DNA of 14,983 nt from CAIPVR01 sp049316905 (GTDB taxonomy: Bacteria > Actinomycetota > Acidimicrobiia > Acidimicrobiales > Microtrichaceae), in the NCBI GenBank assembly GCA_049316905.1, contig JBMOJH010000085.1, positions 1-14,983 on the forward strand. The letters are read 5' to 3'. This document shows positions 6,254-12,512 of this stretch, one piece after another; the first letter of the stretch is position 1, and every line of letters starts with the position of its first letter. The position numbers and the translations under genes are program-made. The notes under the pieces are model-generated. The model was not told the DNA's origin, made no database searches, and worked only from the letters and a program-made list of their open reading frames with translations.

Positions 6254-8443
6254 GTGACGTCCCCTCCGCGTGCCGCCGGGGAGACCGGACGGGAGCTCGG
6301 CGGACGGTACCGACTGGTGGCCACGCTGGGCGTCGGCACCTCCTCGAGGGTCTACCTGGCCGCCGATGAACGGCTGCGCCGCCGCGTGGCGGTGAAGCTC
6401 GTGCACCAGGCGCTCGCGGCGGACCCCGCGTTCCTGGCCCGCTTCCGCGCCGAGGCCCGGGCGGCCGCCGCGCTCAACCACCCGAACATCGTGGCGGTGC
6501 ACGACTGGGGTGAGGACGACACGCCCGACGGGCCGGTGCCGTACCTCGTGACCGAGTACCTCGAGGGCGGCAGCCTGCGCGACCTGCTCGACGCGGGCCG
6601 GCTGCTCACCCCGAGCCAGGCGCTGCTGGTCGGCCTCGACGCCACCCGGGCGCTCGCCCACGCGCACCGCCGCGGCCTGGTGCACCGCGACGTGAAGCCG
6701 GCGAACCTGCTCTTCGACGGCGAGGGGCGGCTCCGTCTCGCCGACTTCGGCCTGGCCCGCGCGGTGGCCGAGGCCTCCTGGACCGAGCCGGCCGGGTCCA
6801 CGTTGGGCACCGCCCGGTACGCGTCGCCCGAGCAGGCGCTCGGCCGGCGCGTCGACGGCCGCTCCGACGTCTACTCCTTGGCGCTCGTGCTCGCGGAGGC
6901 CGTCACCGGCACCGTTCCGTTCGCGGCCGACACGACCGCCGCCACGCTCGCGGCCCGGGCCCAGGGCGACCTGGAGCTCGATCCCTCCTTCGGTGCCCTG
7001 CGGGGCCCGATCGAGCGGGCCGGGCGCCTCGATCCCGATGAGCGTCCCGATGCCGACGAGTTGGAGATCGCCCTGCTGGCCACGGCCGAGGCGATGCCGC
7101 GGCCGGAACCGCTGCCGCTCGCGCCGCCGATCGGGGAGGACGAGGTCACCACCGAACTGCACGCGCTGGGCGCCACGCCGATCGATGCGCCGCTCCCGCG
7201 GGCCGAGCCGACGGGGGAGCTCATCGTGCTGCCCGACGCGGAGGGTGACGCGACCGGTGACGCGACCGGTGACGCGACCGGTGACGCGACCGGTGACCCG
7301 GCCGCTGACGCAGCGGGTGACGCGGCCGCTGACGCAGCCGGTGACGCGCCAGACGTCGCGACCGACGACGCCCCCGACCCCCGGGATGCCACCGGTCCGT
7401 TGGAGCGCACGCCGATCGTCGTGGCCGAGGAGCACCACCTCCTCTCCTCCTCCCGGCCGGCGGAGTTCGGCCCGGTGGAGCCGTTCGCGCCGCCCACCCC
7501 GGCCGGGCCGACCGCGGTCGAGCCGGCGCCACCGCGGTCCGGCCGTCGGCGCGTGTTCGCCGGTGCGGCGGTGCTCCTTGTGCTCGCCGCCCTGGCTGCG
7601 GCGTGGTGGTTCGTCGTGCGTGTCCCCACCCACGAGGTGCCGGACCTGGTGGGCGGCACCGTGTCCGAGGCGCGTGAGCGGGCCCGTGACAACGGCTGGC
7701 GCGTGGACGCCTCCGACCTGGTGCGCCGCGACGGCACGCGGCCCGGCGAGGTGGTCGCCCAGCGGCCGGGCGCCGGGGAGTCGCTCGAGGAGGGCGCCAC
7801 CCTCCGGCTCACCGCGTCCCTCGGACCCACGCTGGTGGTGCCCCCCGCCGTGGTGGGCCGGCCCGAGGCGGAGGCCCGCACCACTCTCGCCGACGCCGGC
7901 TTCGTGGTGGGCACGGTCACCCCGGCCGACGACGAGCAGGTGCCGGAAGGATCGGTGGTGCGCGTCACGCCGGCGGCGGACGCACCCGCGCCCGACCCGT
8001 CGGGTCGGCTGCCCCGGGGCACGACCTTGGACCTCGTGGTCTCGACCGGTCCCGCCCCACGAGTGGTGCCCACCGGCCTGCCCGGGGCCCGACTGTCCGA
8101 CGCGCGGGCCACGCTCGCCTCGTTGCAGCTCCAGGTCTCGGTGACCGAGCAGTACGACGACACGCTCCCCGCCGGCTACGTCCTGTCGAGCAACCCGGCG
8201 GGCGGCACGCAGGTGGAGCGCGGGAGCACCGTGGGCCTCGTGGTGTCGAAGGGGCGGGCACCGGTGCCCGTGCCCGATGTCCGGGGCCGGAGCGGTACGG
8301 CCGCCTCGGCCGCCCTCGAGGCGGCGGGCCTCGCGGTGGCGGGGATCGAAGGACCGCCGTCGGGCGCGGTGCTCGCCACCGACCCGCCCGCGGGCGAGGC
8401 CGTCCCACCCGGCACGGCGGTGCGCATCTTCACCCGCACCTGA
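6254..8443 (+). CDS. PknB-like Ser/Thr protein kinase with four PASTA domains
   Basis: The 729-aa protein is a transmembrane eukaryotic-like kinase. The kinase domain (about 18-275) has the glycine loop GVGTSSRV (26-33; Ser at the third Gly position, as in mycobacterial PknB), catalytic K48 in VAVKLV, helix-C E67, HRDVKPAN with D146, DFG at 164-166 and SPEQ at 191-194. A long acidic, Pro-rich juxtamembrane linker (about 280-430) contains GDAT repeats. One membrane helix lies at about 434-456. Four PASTA domains follow outside (about 459-525, 526-599, 603-667, 670-729). PASTA kinases sense peptidoglycan fragments or lipid II and phosphorylate division and wall-synthesis proteins. I chose GTG 6254 because it gives the usual short N-terminus before the kinase fold; upstream codons in frame belong to the divergent gene. 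The usual pknB neighbours (rodA, pbpA, phosphatase, FHA genes) are absent here, so this may be a second PASTA kinase rather than the canonical pknB. Confidence 0.92.
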   Translation: MTSPPRAAGETGRELGGRYRLVATLGVGTSSRVYLAADERLRRRVAVKLVHQALAADPAFLARFRAEARAAAALNHPNIVAVHDWGEDDTPDGPVPYLVTEYLEGGSLRDLLDAGRLLTPSQALLVGLDATRALAHAHRRGLVHRDVKPANLLFDGEGRLRLADFGLARAVAEASWTEPAGSTLGTARYASPEQALGRRVDGRSDVYSLALVLAEAVTGTVPFAADTTAATLAARAQGDLELDPSFGALRGPIERAGRLDPDERPDADELEIALLATAEAMPRPEPLPLAPPIGEDEVTTELHALGATPIDAPLPRAEPTGELIVLPDAEGDATGDATGDATGDATGDPAADAAGDAAADAAGDAPDVATDDAPDPRDATGPLERTPIVVAEEHHLLSSSRPAEFGPVEPFAPPTPAGPTAVEPAPPRSGRRRVFAGAAVLLVLAALAAAWWFVVRVPTHEVPDLVGGTVSEARERARDNGWRVDASDLVRRDGTRPGEVVAQRPGAGESLEEGATLRLTASLGPTLVVPPAVVGRPEAEARTTLADAGFVVGTVTPADDEQVPEGSVVRVTPAADAPAPDPSGRLPRGTTLDLVVSTGPAPRVVPTGLPGARLSDARATLASLQLQVSVTEQYDDTLPAGYVLSSNPAGGTQVERGSTVGLVVSKGRAPVPVPDVRGRSGTAASAALEAAGLAVAGIEGPPSGAVLATDPPAGEAVPPGTAVRIFTRT
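7244..7351 (+). repeat. 12-bp tandem repeat in the kinase juxtamembrane linker
   Basis: There are nine 12-bp units: four identical GGTGACGCGACC units (7244-7291), then five diverged ones. They encode a four-residue period: GDAT four times, then GDPA, ADAA, GDAA, ADAA and GDAP. The period keeps frame, so copy number can vary. The repeats make an acidic, probably disordered cytoplasmic segment with regularly spaced Thr. Confidence 0.93.
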
Positions 8444-8463
8444 GCCGGCAGTCCCTCGCACCG

Positions 8464-8479
8464 TCCGCGTGCGCGCGGA
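8464..8479 (+). terminator. Hairpin downstream of the kinase gene, possible terminator
   Basis: TCCGCG, a 4-nt loop TGCG and CGCGGA form a perfect 6-bp stem 20 bp after the kinase stop. There is no U-tract, so assignment rests on position and stability. Confidence 0.3.
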
Positions 8480-8513
8480 GCGTGGGATCCACCACCCCCG
8501 GCCCGGTCCGTCC

Positions 8514-8519
8514 TAGCGT
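8514..8519 (+). promoter_or_regulatory. Possible upstream -10 element for the MFS gene
   Basis: TAGCGT is a TANNNT match. Transcription from about 8526 would place the branched hairpin 8543-8610 in a ~220-nt leader of the MFS gene. Confidence 0.25.
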
Positions 8520-8542
8520 TCTGGCGCGGTTCGATCCGTCGA

Positions 8543-8610
8543 GCCCGTTGGGGTGGTCTGCCGGACGTGGTGTTCCCCAGCCGCCGCGAGTGGCGGCCAC
8601 CCCAACCGGC
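8543..8610 (+). ncRNA. Candidate structured RNA leader (branched hairpin) upstream of the MFS gene
   Basis: A perfect 10-bp outer stem (GTTGGGGTGG at 8547-8556 with CCACCCCAAC at 8597-8606) is extended by GCC/GGC (8543-8545 and 8608-8610) across one mismatch. Inside, CCGCC/GGCGG (8581-8585 and 8592-8596) forms a second hairpin that abuts the 3' strand of the outer stem. CTG..CAG with GGA..TCC (8558-8580) can form a third, weaker arm. This gives a three-way-junction shape. I do not recognise a known riboswitch class. It could equally be a DNA cruciform site or a chance structure. Confidence 0.35.
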
Positions 8611-8716
8611 CCGGCGGCGCCGGGACCGGAGCCAGGCATGGGGGGGATGGGGGCCCGCCGAGCGCCCGCGGGGGAGCGGAGCGTGACGGGGGCCACCGCC
8701 CTCGGGCCGGGCCCGC

Positions 8717-8730
8717 CGGAGGTGCCTCCG
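8717..8730 (+). promoter_or_regulatory. Inverted repeat next to the MFS promoter, possible repressor operator
   Basis: CGGAGG and CCTCCG flank a 2-bp centre (TG) and end 1 bp before the TAGCCT hexamer. A repressor bound here would cover the -35/-10 spacer. MFS efflux genes are often controlled this way, but no regulator gene is adjacent. Confidence 0.3.
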
Positions 8731-8731
8731 T

Positions 8732-8737
8732 TAGCCT
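8732..8737 (+). promoter_or_regulatory. Candidate -10 element close to the MFS start
   Basis: TAGCCT, identical to the hexamer before ligA, ends 9 nt before ATG 8747. There is no Shine-Dalgarno in the gap, consistent with a leaderless or nearly leaderless message. Confidence 0.4.
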
Positions 8738-8746
8738 CCACCCGCC

Positions 8747-10264
8747 ATGGACGAGCCGACCCCCGAGGAGCCGATCACCTCGGTGGCGATCGAGGCCCCG
8801 GGCGTGGACGAGGAGGCGGTCGTCCCCTGGGCGATCCTCCTGCAGCGGCGGGTGGAGCACCGGGCCAGGCGCAGCGACCGGTATCCGTGGATCGTCACGT
8901 GGGTCGTCCTCTTCGGCACGTTCTGGGTTGCCAGCACCATCACGATCCTCGCCGTCAGCCGGCCGACGATCGCGGCGGACCTGGGCACGTCGGTGGAGAG
9001 CCTGGTGTGGCTCATCTCCGGGCCCACGATCGCGGTGGCGATCACCGGGACCACCGCCGGCAAGCTGGGCGACCTCCACGGCCACCGCCGCGTCTACCTC
9101 ATCGGCATGATGGGGGCGACGGTGTTCGTGGTCCTGTCGGCCGTGGCGTGGTCGGGCCTGTCGCTCATCGCGTTCCGGGTCCTCGGCGCCACCATCGGCG
9201 CAGCGACCGGTCCGACGTCGCTCGCGATCATCAACCGGATGTTCCCGGCCGAGGAGCGGTCACGCGCCCTCGGGTTCTGGTCACTCGTGGTGGCCGGCGG
9301 ACCGGTGGTCGGCCTCGTCGTGGGTGGTCCGATGGTGGACGCCTTCGGGTGGCGGGCGATCTTCGTGCTGCAGGCGCCGCTGCTGCTCGTGGCCACGATC
9401 GTGTCGTGGGCGGTGCTCCCGGAGACCGAGCGTCGCCGCGACGTGCACTTCGACGTGAAGGGCCAGCTGATCCTGTCCCTGGCCCTGGCGGGGCTCCTCT
9501 TCGGCATCGACCGGGCCGCGGCCTGGGGGGTGACGAACCCGTGGGTGCTGGCCTCGTTCGCCCTCGTGCCGACCGCGCTGTGGTGGTTCGTCCGGGTGGA
9601 GCGCCGGGTGGAGCACCCGCTGATCCCGCTCGCGTGGTTCCGTCGACGTGGCTTCTCGGTGCCGGTGTTCGTCTCGTTCTTCATCCAGTTCGGCTACATG
9701 GGCGGGTTCATCCTCACGCCCAAGCTGCTGAGCGAGGTGCGGGGCCTGAGCGCCGAGGCGATCTCGCTGATCATGGTGCCGAGGCCGCTCACCTTCGCCA
9801 TCGCGGGGCCGGTCGCCGGCTGGCTCGCCACCCGGGTCACGGCCCGCTCCACGGTGGTGTTCGGCACGGTGTGCCTCACGTTCTCGATGGCGGTGTTCGC
9901 CCTGGTGGCGCCGGATCCCGGGACCGCGGCGGTCGTGCTGGCCCTCACGCTCTCGGGGGTGGGCATCGGCGCCGCGCAGCCGCGGATCGCCGCGTCGGTC
10001 GCGAACTCGGTGGACAACGCGGACCTGGGCATCGCCGGGGCCACCCAGCAGCTCGTGGCCCAGGTCGGCACCACTGTCGGCATGAACCTGCTCGAGGCGG
10101 TGGAGGTGGCGAGCAAGGGCGGCTCCGGGCTCGGCACCAGCTTCAGCATCGCCTACGGCGTGGGTGCGGTCGTGAGCGGGTGCGGTGTGGTGCTCGCCCT
10201 GTTCCTGCGCGACCCGGCCGACGCCGCCCGTCGTGGGCGACGCCGGCCGGCGTCGGCGGCCTGA
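8747..10264 (+). CDS. MFS transporter, DHA2 (EmrB/QacA-like, 14 TM) family
   Basis: The 505-aa protein has a ~46-residue acidic cytoplasmic N-terminus and then about 14 hydrophobic segments, the count typical of the DHA2 drug:H+ antiporter group. MFS motif A between TM2 and TM3 reads GKLGDLHGHRRVY (105-117). A motif-C-like stretch in TM5 has GGPVVGLVVGGP (184-195), followed by FGWRAIF, typical of proton-coupled exporters. The likely role is efflux of a hydrophobic compound or metabolite from the inner membrane using the proton gradient; the substrate cannot be told. The ATG start is supported by the full N-terminus and the TAGCCT hexamer upstream. The gene stands alone, with a structured gap upstream and a convergent SCP2 gene downstream. 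Confidence 0.88.
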   Translation: MDEPTPEEPITSVAIEAPGVDEEAVVPWAILLQRRVEHRARRSDRYPWIVTWVVLFGTFWVASTITILAVSRPTIAADLGTSVESLVWLISGPTIAVAITGTTAGKLGDLHGHRRVYLIGMMGATVFVVLSAVAWSGLSLIAFRVLGATIGAATGPTSLAIINRMFPAEERSRALGFWSLVVAGGPVVGLVVGGPMVDAFGWRAIFVLQAPLLLVATIVSWAVLPETERRRDVHFDVKGQLILSLALAGLLFGIDRAAAWGVTNPWVLASFALVPTALWWFVRVERRVEHPLIPLAWFRRRGFSVPVFVSFFIQFGYMGGFILTPKLLSEVRGLSAEAISLIMVPRPLTFAIAGPVAGWLATRVTARSTVVFGTVCLTFSMAVFALVAPDPGTAAVVLALTLSGVGIGAAQPRIAASVANSVDNADLGIAGATQQLVAQVGTTVGMNLLEAVEVASKGGSGLGTSFSIAYGVGAVVSGCGVVLALFLRDPADAARRGRRRPASAA

Positions 10265-10275
10265 ACGGCCGGGAC

Positions 10276-10288
10276 GGCCCGTCGGGCC
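10276..10288. terminator. Hairpin between convergent MFS and SCP2 genes
   Basis: GGCCC, loop GTC and GGGCC form a 5-bp stem filling the short gap between the MFS stop and the SCP2 stop. Bidirectional termination is inferred from position; there is no U-tract. Confidence 0.3.
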
Positions 10289-10702
10289 TCAGTCCTCGGT
10301 GATCTCCTTGATGGCCGCGCTCACCTTCGCGGCGAGCTCGGGGTCGCCGCCCTGCTGCTGCATCGCCATCAGCTTGGTCATGTCGCCCTGGACCTTCACC
10401 TTGCCGGCCATGAACGCCTGCATCCCGGCCTGGGCGTTGCCGTCCACGAGGATGGCCTTGGCCGTGTCGTAGTCGAGCGTGACGGTGAGGTCGGGGTTCT
10501 CGATGTGACCGAGGTCCATCTTCATCTCGCCGTCGCTGGTGTCCATGTGGGCCTGGAGCTCACCGTCGCCGAACGGGACGTCGGTGATGATCTGGTTCAT
10601 GCGCACCTCGTGGGCGGGAGCCGGGGCGTCGCCCTCCATCTCCTCGCGGATGCGCTTCGCCTCGGCGATCCACTCCTCGGACAGGAACTTGTACTTGGCC
10701 AC
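10289..10702 (-). CDS. SCP-2 sterol-transfer family protein
   Basis: The 137-aa protein matches the single-domain sterol carrier protein 2 fold. An N-terminal helix (FLSEEWIAEAKRIREEME) is followed by beta strands, including MKMDLGHIENPDLTVTLDYD, and then the signature stretch AKAILVDGNAQAGMQAFM with GKVKVQGDMTKLMAMQ before the C-terminal helix. SCP2 domains bind lipids or acyl-CoA in a hydrophobic tunnel. In Actinobacteria they are widespread and often tied to lipid or steroid metabolism; a specific ligand cannot be inferred. It is cytoplasmic, with no signal peptide. I chose GTG 10702 because AAGGGGG lies 4 nt upstream and the protein then begins VAKYKFLSEEW; the in-frame ATG at 10759 would add a poorly conserved Gly/Arg-rich extension. 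It is divergent from the metallopeptidase gene. Confidence 0.85.
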   Translation of the reverse strand: MAKYKFLSEEWIAEAKRIREEMEGDAPAPAHEVRMNQIITDVPFGDGELQAHMDTSDGEMKMDLGHIENPDLTVTLDYDTAKAILVDGNAQAGMQAFMAGKVKVQGDMTKLMAMQQQGGDPELAAKVSAAIKEITED

Positions 10703-10744
10703 CGGGCCCCCTTCGTCGACTCGGCCCCCCGTGGGCCGCGCGGC

Positions 10745-10750
10745 AGCGTA
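10745..10750 (-). promoter_or_regulatory. Candidate -10 element for the SCP2 gene
   Basis: TACGCT on the minus strand would start transcription near 10738. That leaves a ~36-nt leader ending in the AAGGGGG Shine-Dalgarno. Confidence 0.35.
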
Positions 10751-10777
10751 GCGCCCCACCCCGCCTGAGGAGCCCGA

Positions 10778-10789
10778 CAGCCCGGGCTG
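10778..10789. promoter_or_regulatory. 12-bp perfect palindrome in a divergent promoter region
   Basis: CAGCCCGGGCTG lies in the 142-bp gap between the divergent SCP2 and metallopeptidase genes. It could be an operator for either gene. In DNA this GC-rich, some perfect 12-bp palindromes are expected by chance. Confidence 0.25.
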
Positions 10790-10832
10790 AACGGCTTCGC
10801 AGGCTGCCGCCCACTCGGTCGGGAGGGCTCGG

Positions 10833-10838
10833 TACCGT
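10833..10838 (+). promoter_or_regulatory. Candidate -10 element for leaderless metallopeptidase transcription
   Basis: TACCGT ends 6 nt before GTG 10845. The nearest purine-rich stretch, GGGAGGG, is 17 nt upstream of the GTG and too far to act as a Shine-Dalgarno. Confidence 0.4.
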
Positions 10839-10844
10839 CGCCCC

Positions 10845-12479
10845 GTGGCTCATCAGGACATCCCGCAGCAGCCCTTCGGCCCGCCGACCGCCCCGCCGGT
10901 GCCGCCGGTCGCCGGTCCCCCGACCGGGCCGCCCTCCGGTCCGCCGCTCGGCCCGCCGACGGGTCCCCCGCTGCTCCCGCCCCCCGGACCGTGGGCCTCG
11001 GGGCCGTGGGTCCCGCCGGGTCCGGCCCCGGTCCCGCCGGTTCGCCGACCGCACCGGCCCCGACGGCGGACTGCAGCGGTCGTCACCGGCGTCGCGGCGT
11101 TCGTGGTGGTGGCGCTGCTCGCCGGCGTGGTGGCCTACGGCGCCACGGGCGCGCTGCTCGACCGCGGCACCGCGGCCGCAGGCGCAGCCGGTTCCGGCAC
11201 CGTCCTCACGTCCCAGCCCGTGCAGCAGCCCGACGGCGTCGACTCGATCGTCATCCGCGGCGGCGACCCCTCCGACGCCACCCAGCAGGTGGTGCGGACG
11301 GCGCTCGCGGACGTCGACGGCTACTGGCGGCGCACCTACCCGCAGGTCTTCGGTGGCACCTACCGGACGGTCCAGGGCGGGTTCTACGCCGCGGACGGCC
11401 GCACCGCGGTGCCCTGCACGCAGTCGCCCGAGCAGGTGCGGGGCAACGCTTTCTACTGCCCCGAGGCCGACGTCATCGCCTGGGACGCGGTGGACCTGCT
11501 CCCGTCGATCCGGAAGCAGTTCGGCGACCTCGGCGTGGCCCTGGTGCTCGCCCACGAGTGGGGCCACGCCGTGCAGAGCAGGGCCCGGATCCGCGGCCCG
11601 GTGGTGTTCCTGGAGCAGCAGGCCGACTGCATGGCCGGTGCGTGGGTCGCGGACGTGCGCGACGCGGGCGACCGGTCGTTCGCGGTCGACGGCCCGGCCC
11701 TCGACAAGGCGCTCGCCGGCTTCCTGGCCCTGCGTGACCAGCCCGGGATCACCGCGTCCACCGAGGCCAACGCCCACGGCTCGGCCTTCGACCGGATCCG
11801 GGCCTTCCAGGACGGAGTCGACGGTGGCGCCTCGGCCTGTGCCGACTACACGGTGTCCAAGGTGGCGAACTCGCTCGTGGCGCTGCCGTTCACGAGCGAG
11901 GAGGACTACGCCAACCAGGGCAACCTGCCGCTGCAGCAGGCGTACGAGTCGATGAGCGCCGACCTGAAGGACTACTGGAGCACCGAGGGCGCCCCGGCCC
12001 TGGGCATCTCCGGCTACGCGGCCCCGTCATCGGTGACCTTCGCGTCGGGGAAGGCCCCGACGTGCGACCGCCGCGAGGGCACCGCGGACCTCTTCTACTG
12101 CCCGGGCGACACCACGATCGCGGTGCAGACCGACGGCATCGCCGCCCGTGCCGTGGACCGCATCGGCGACTTCGCGCTCGGTGCGCTCCTCGGCCGGACG
12201 TGGGCCTTCTCGGCCCTGGACCAGGCCGGCGACCGCAGCACCGGGGCCGCCCGGGACCGCCGTGCCGACTGCCTGACCGGCGCCTGGACCGCCTCGGTGT
12301 TCCGGGGTGAGCGCCAGGGCGCGCAGCTGTCGCTGTCGCCGGGCGACCTCGACGAGGCCGTCGGAGCGCTGCTCGGGACCAGCCGCTCCTCGGCGGGATC
12401 GAAGGAGGCCACCGGGTTCGACCGGGTGGCGGCGTATCGTTCGGGGTTCACCGACGGACCCTCCGCCTGCCGGGCCTAG
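10845..12479 (+). CDS. Membrane-anchored neutral zinc metallopeptidase-like protein with an internal duplication
   Basis: The 544-aa protein has a Pro/Gly-rich cytoplasmic N-terminus (1-68), a basic patch, one membrane helix (about 77-104) and a large extracellular part made of two related copies. Copy 1 (about 146-335) carries the zinc motif AHEWGHAVQ with H237, E238 and H241, and the downstream EQQADCMAGAW with likely third ligand E257, as in the neutral zinc metallopeptidase family PF04228. Copy 2 (about 372-544) aligns around FYCP, ADC-x-x-GAW and the Ser-Ala-Cys end, but the zinc motif is replaced by GRTWAFSA (450-457), so it should be inactive. Four Cys recur in order: 191, 205, 262, 332 and 407, 419, 476, 542. 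The substrate is unknown; cell-surface proteolysis is the likely role. The GTG start gives the full Pro-rich N-terminus. The esterase gene follows after 33 bp, so they may be co-transcribed. Confidence 0.82.
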   Translation: MAHQDIPQQPFGPPTAPPVPPVAGPPTGPPSGPPLGPPTGPPLLPPPGPWASGPWVPPGPAPVPPVRRPHRPRRRTAAVVTGVAAFVVVALLAGVVAYGATGALLDRGTAAAGAAGSGTVLTSQPVQQPDGVDSIVIRGGDPSDATQQVVRTALADVDGYWRRTYPQVFGGTYRTVQGGFYAADGRTAVPCTQSPEQVRGNAFYCPEADVIAWDAVDLLPSIRKQFGDLGVALVLAHEWGHAVQSRARIRGPVVFLEQQADCMAGAWVADVRDAGDRSFAVDGPALDKALAGFLALRDQPGITASTEANAHGSAFDRIRAFQDGVDGGASACADYTVSKVANSLVALPFTSEEDYANQGNLPLQQAYESMSADLKDYWSTEGAPALGISGYAAPSSVTFASGKAPTCDRREGTADLFYCPGDTTIAVQTDGIAARAVDRIGDFALGALLGRTWAFSALDQAGDRSTGAARDRRADCLTGAWTASVFRGERQGAQLSLSPGDLDEAVGALLGTSRSSAGSKEATGFDRVAAYRSGFTDGPSACRA

Positions 12480-12503
12480 GGCGCTGCCGTCGGCCGACCC
12501 ACC

Positions 12504-12510
12504 GGAGGAG
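12504..12510 (+). promoter_or_regulatory. Shine-Dalgarno of the alpha/beta hydrolase gene
   Basis: GGAGGAG ends 2 nt before GTG 12513 (the GGAGG core is 4 nt away). It supports that start and translation from a message shared with the metallopeptidase gene. Confidence 0.7.
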
Positions 12511-12512
12511 CC

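Larger units (their letters stand above)
8444..8746 (+). other. Gene-free stretch between the kinase and MFS genes
   Basis: This 303-bp gap holds no convincing gene. Reading frames through it run out of frame into the MFS gene. It contains a small hairpin just after the kinase stop, a TAGCGT hexamer at 8514-8519 that could be a -10 element, a long branched inverted repeat (8543-8610), four runs of five to seven G between 8640 and 8692, an operator-like inverted repeat (8717-8730) and a TAGCCT hexamer just before the MFS start. Confidence 0.7.

Noticed and set aside
6031..7351. Tandem repeats considered as a CRISPR array
   Set aside because: The units are directly adjacent with no spacers, in frame within coding sequence, and only 12 or 18 bp long.
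6206..8461. 751-codon minus-strand ORF opposite the kinase gene
   Set aside because: It is antisense to a clear kinase/PASTA coding region, with low-complexity Arg/Gly translation.
8561..8572. CCGGACGTGGTG, resembling the start of a guanidine-III riboswitch
   Set aside because: The rest of that motif, including the second strand of the CCGG stem and the CAGGACAAGACGG-like part, is absent.
8640..8692. Four runs of 5-7 G, possible G-quadruplex
   Set aside because: Loops between runs are up to about 16 nt, beyond the usual range, and such runs are common at this base composition.
8482..10302. 606-codon plus-strand ORF overlapping the MFS gene
   Set aside because: It is out of frame with the 14-helix MFS protein and its translation is Arg/Gly-rich without hydrophobic segments.
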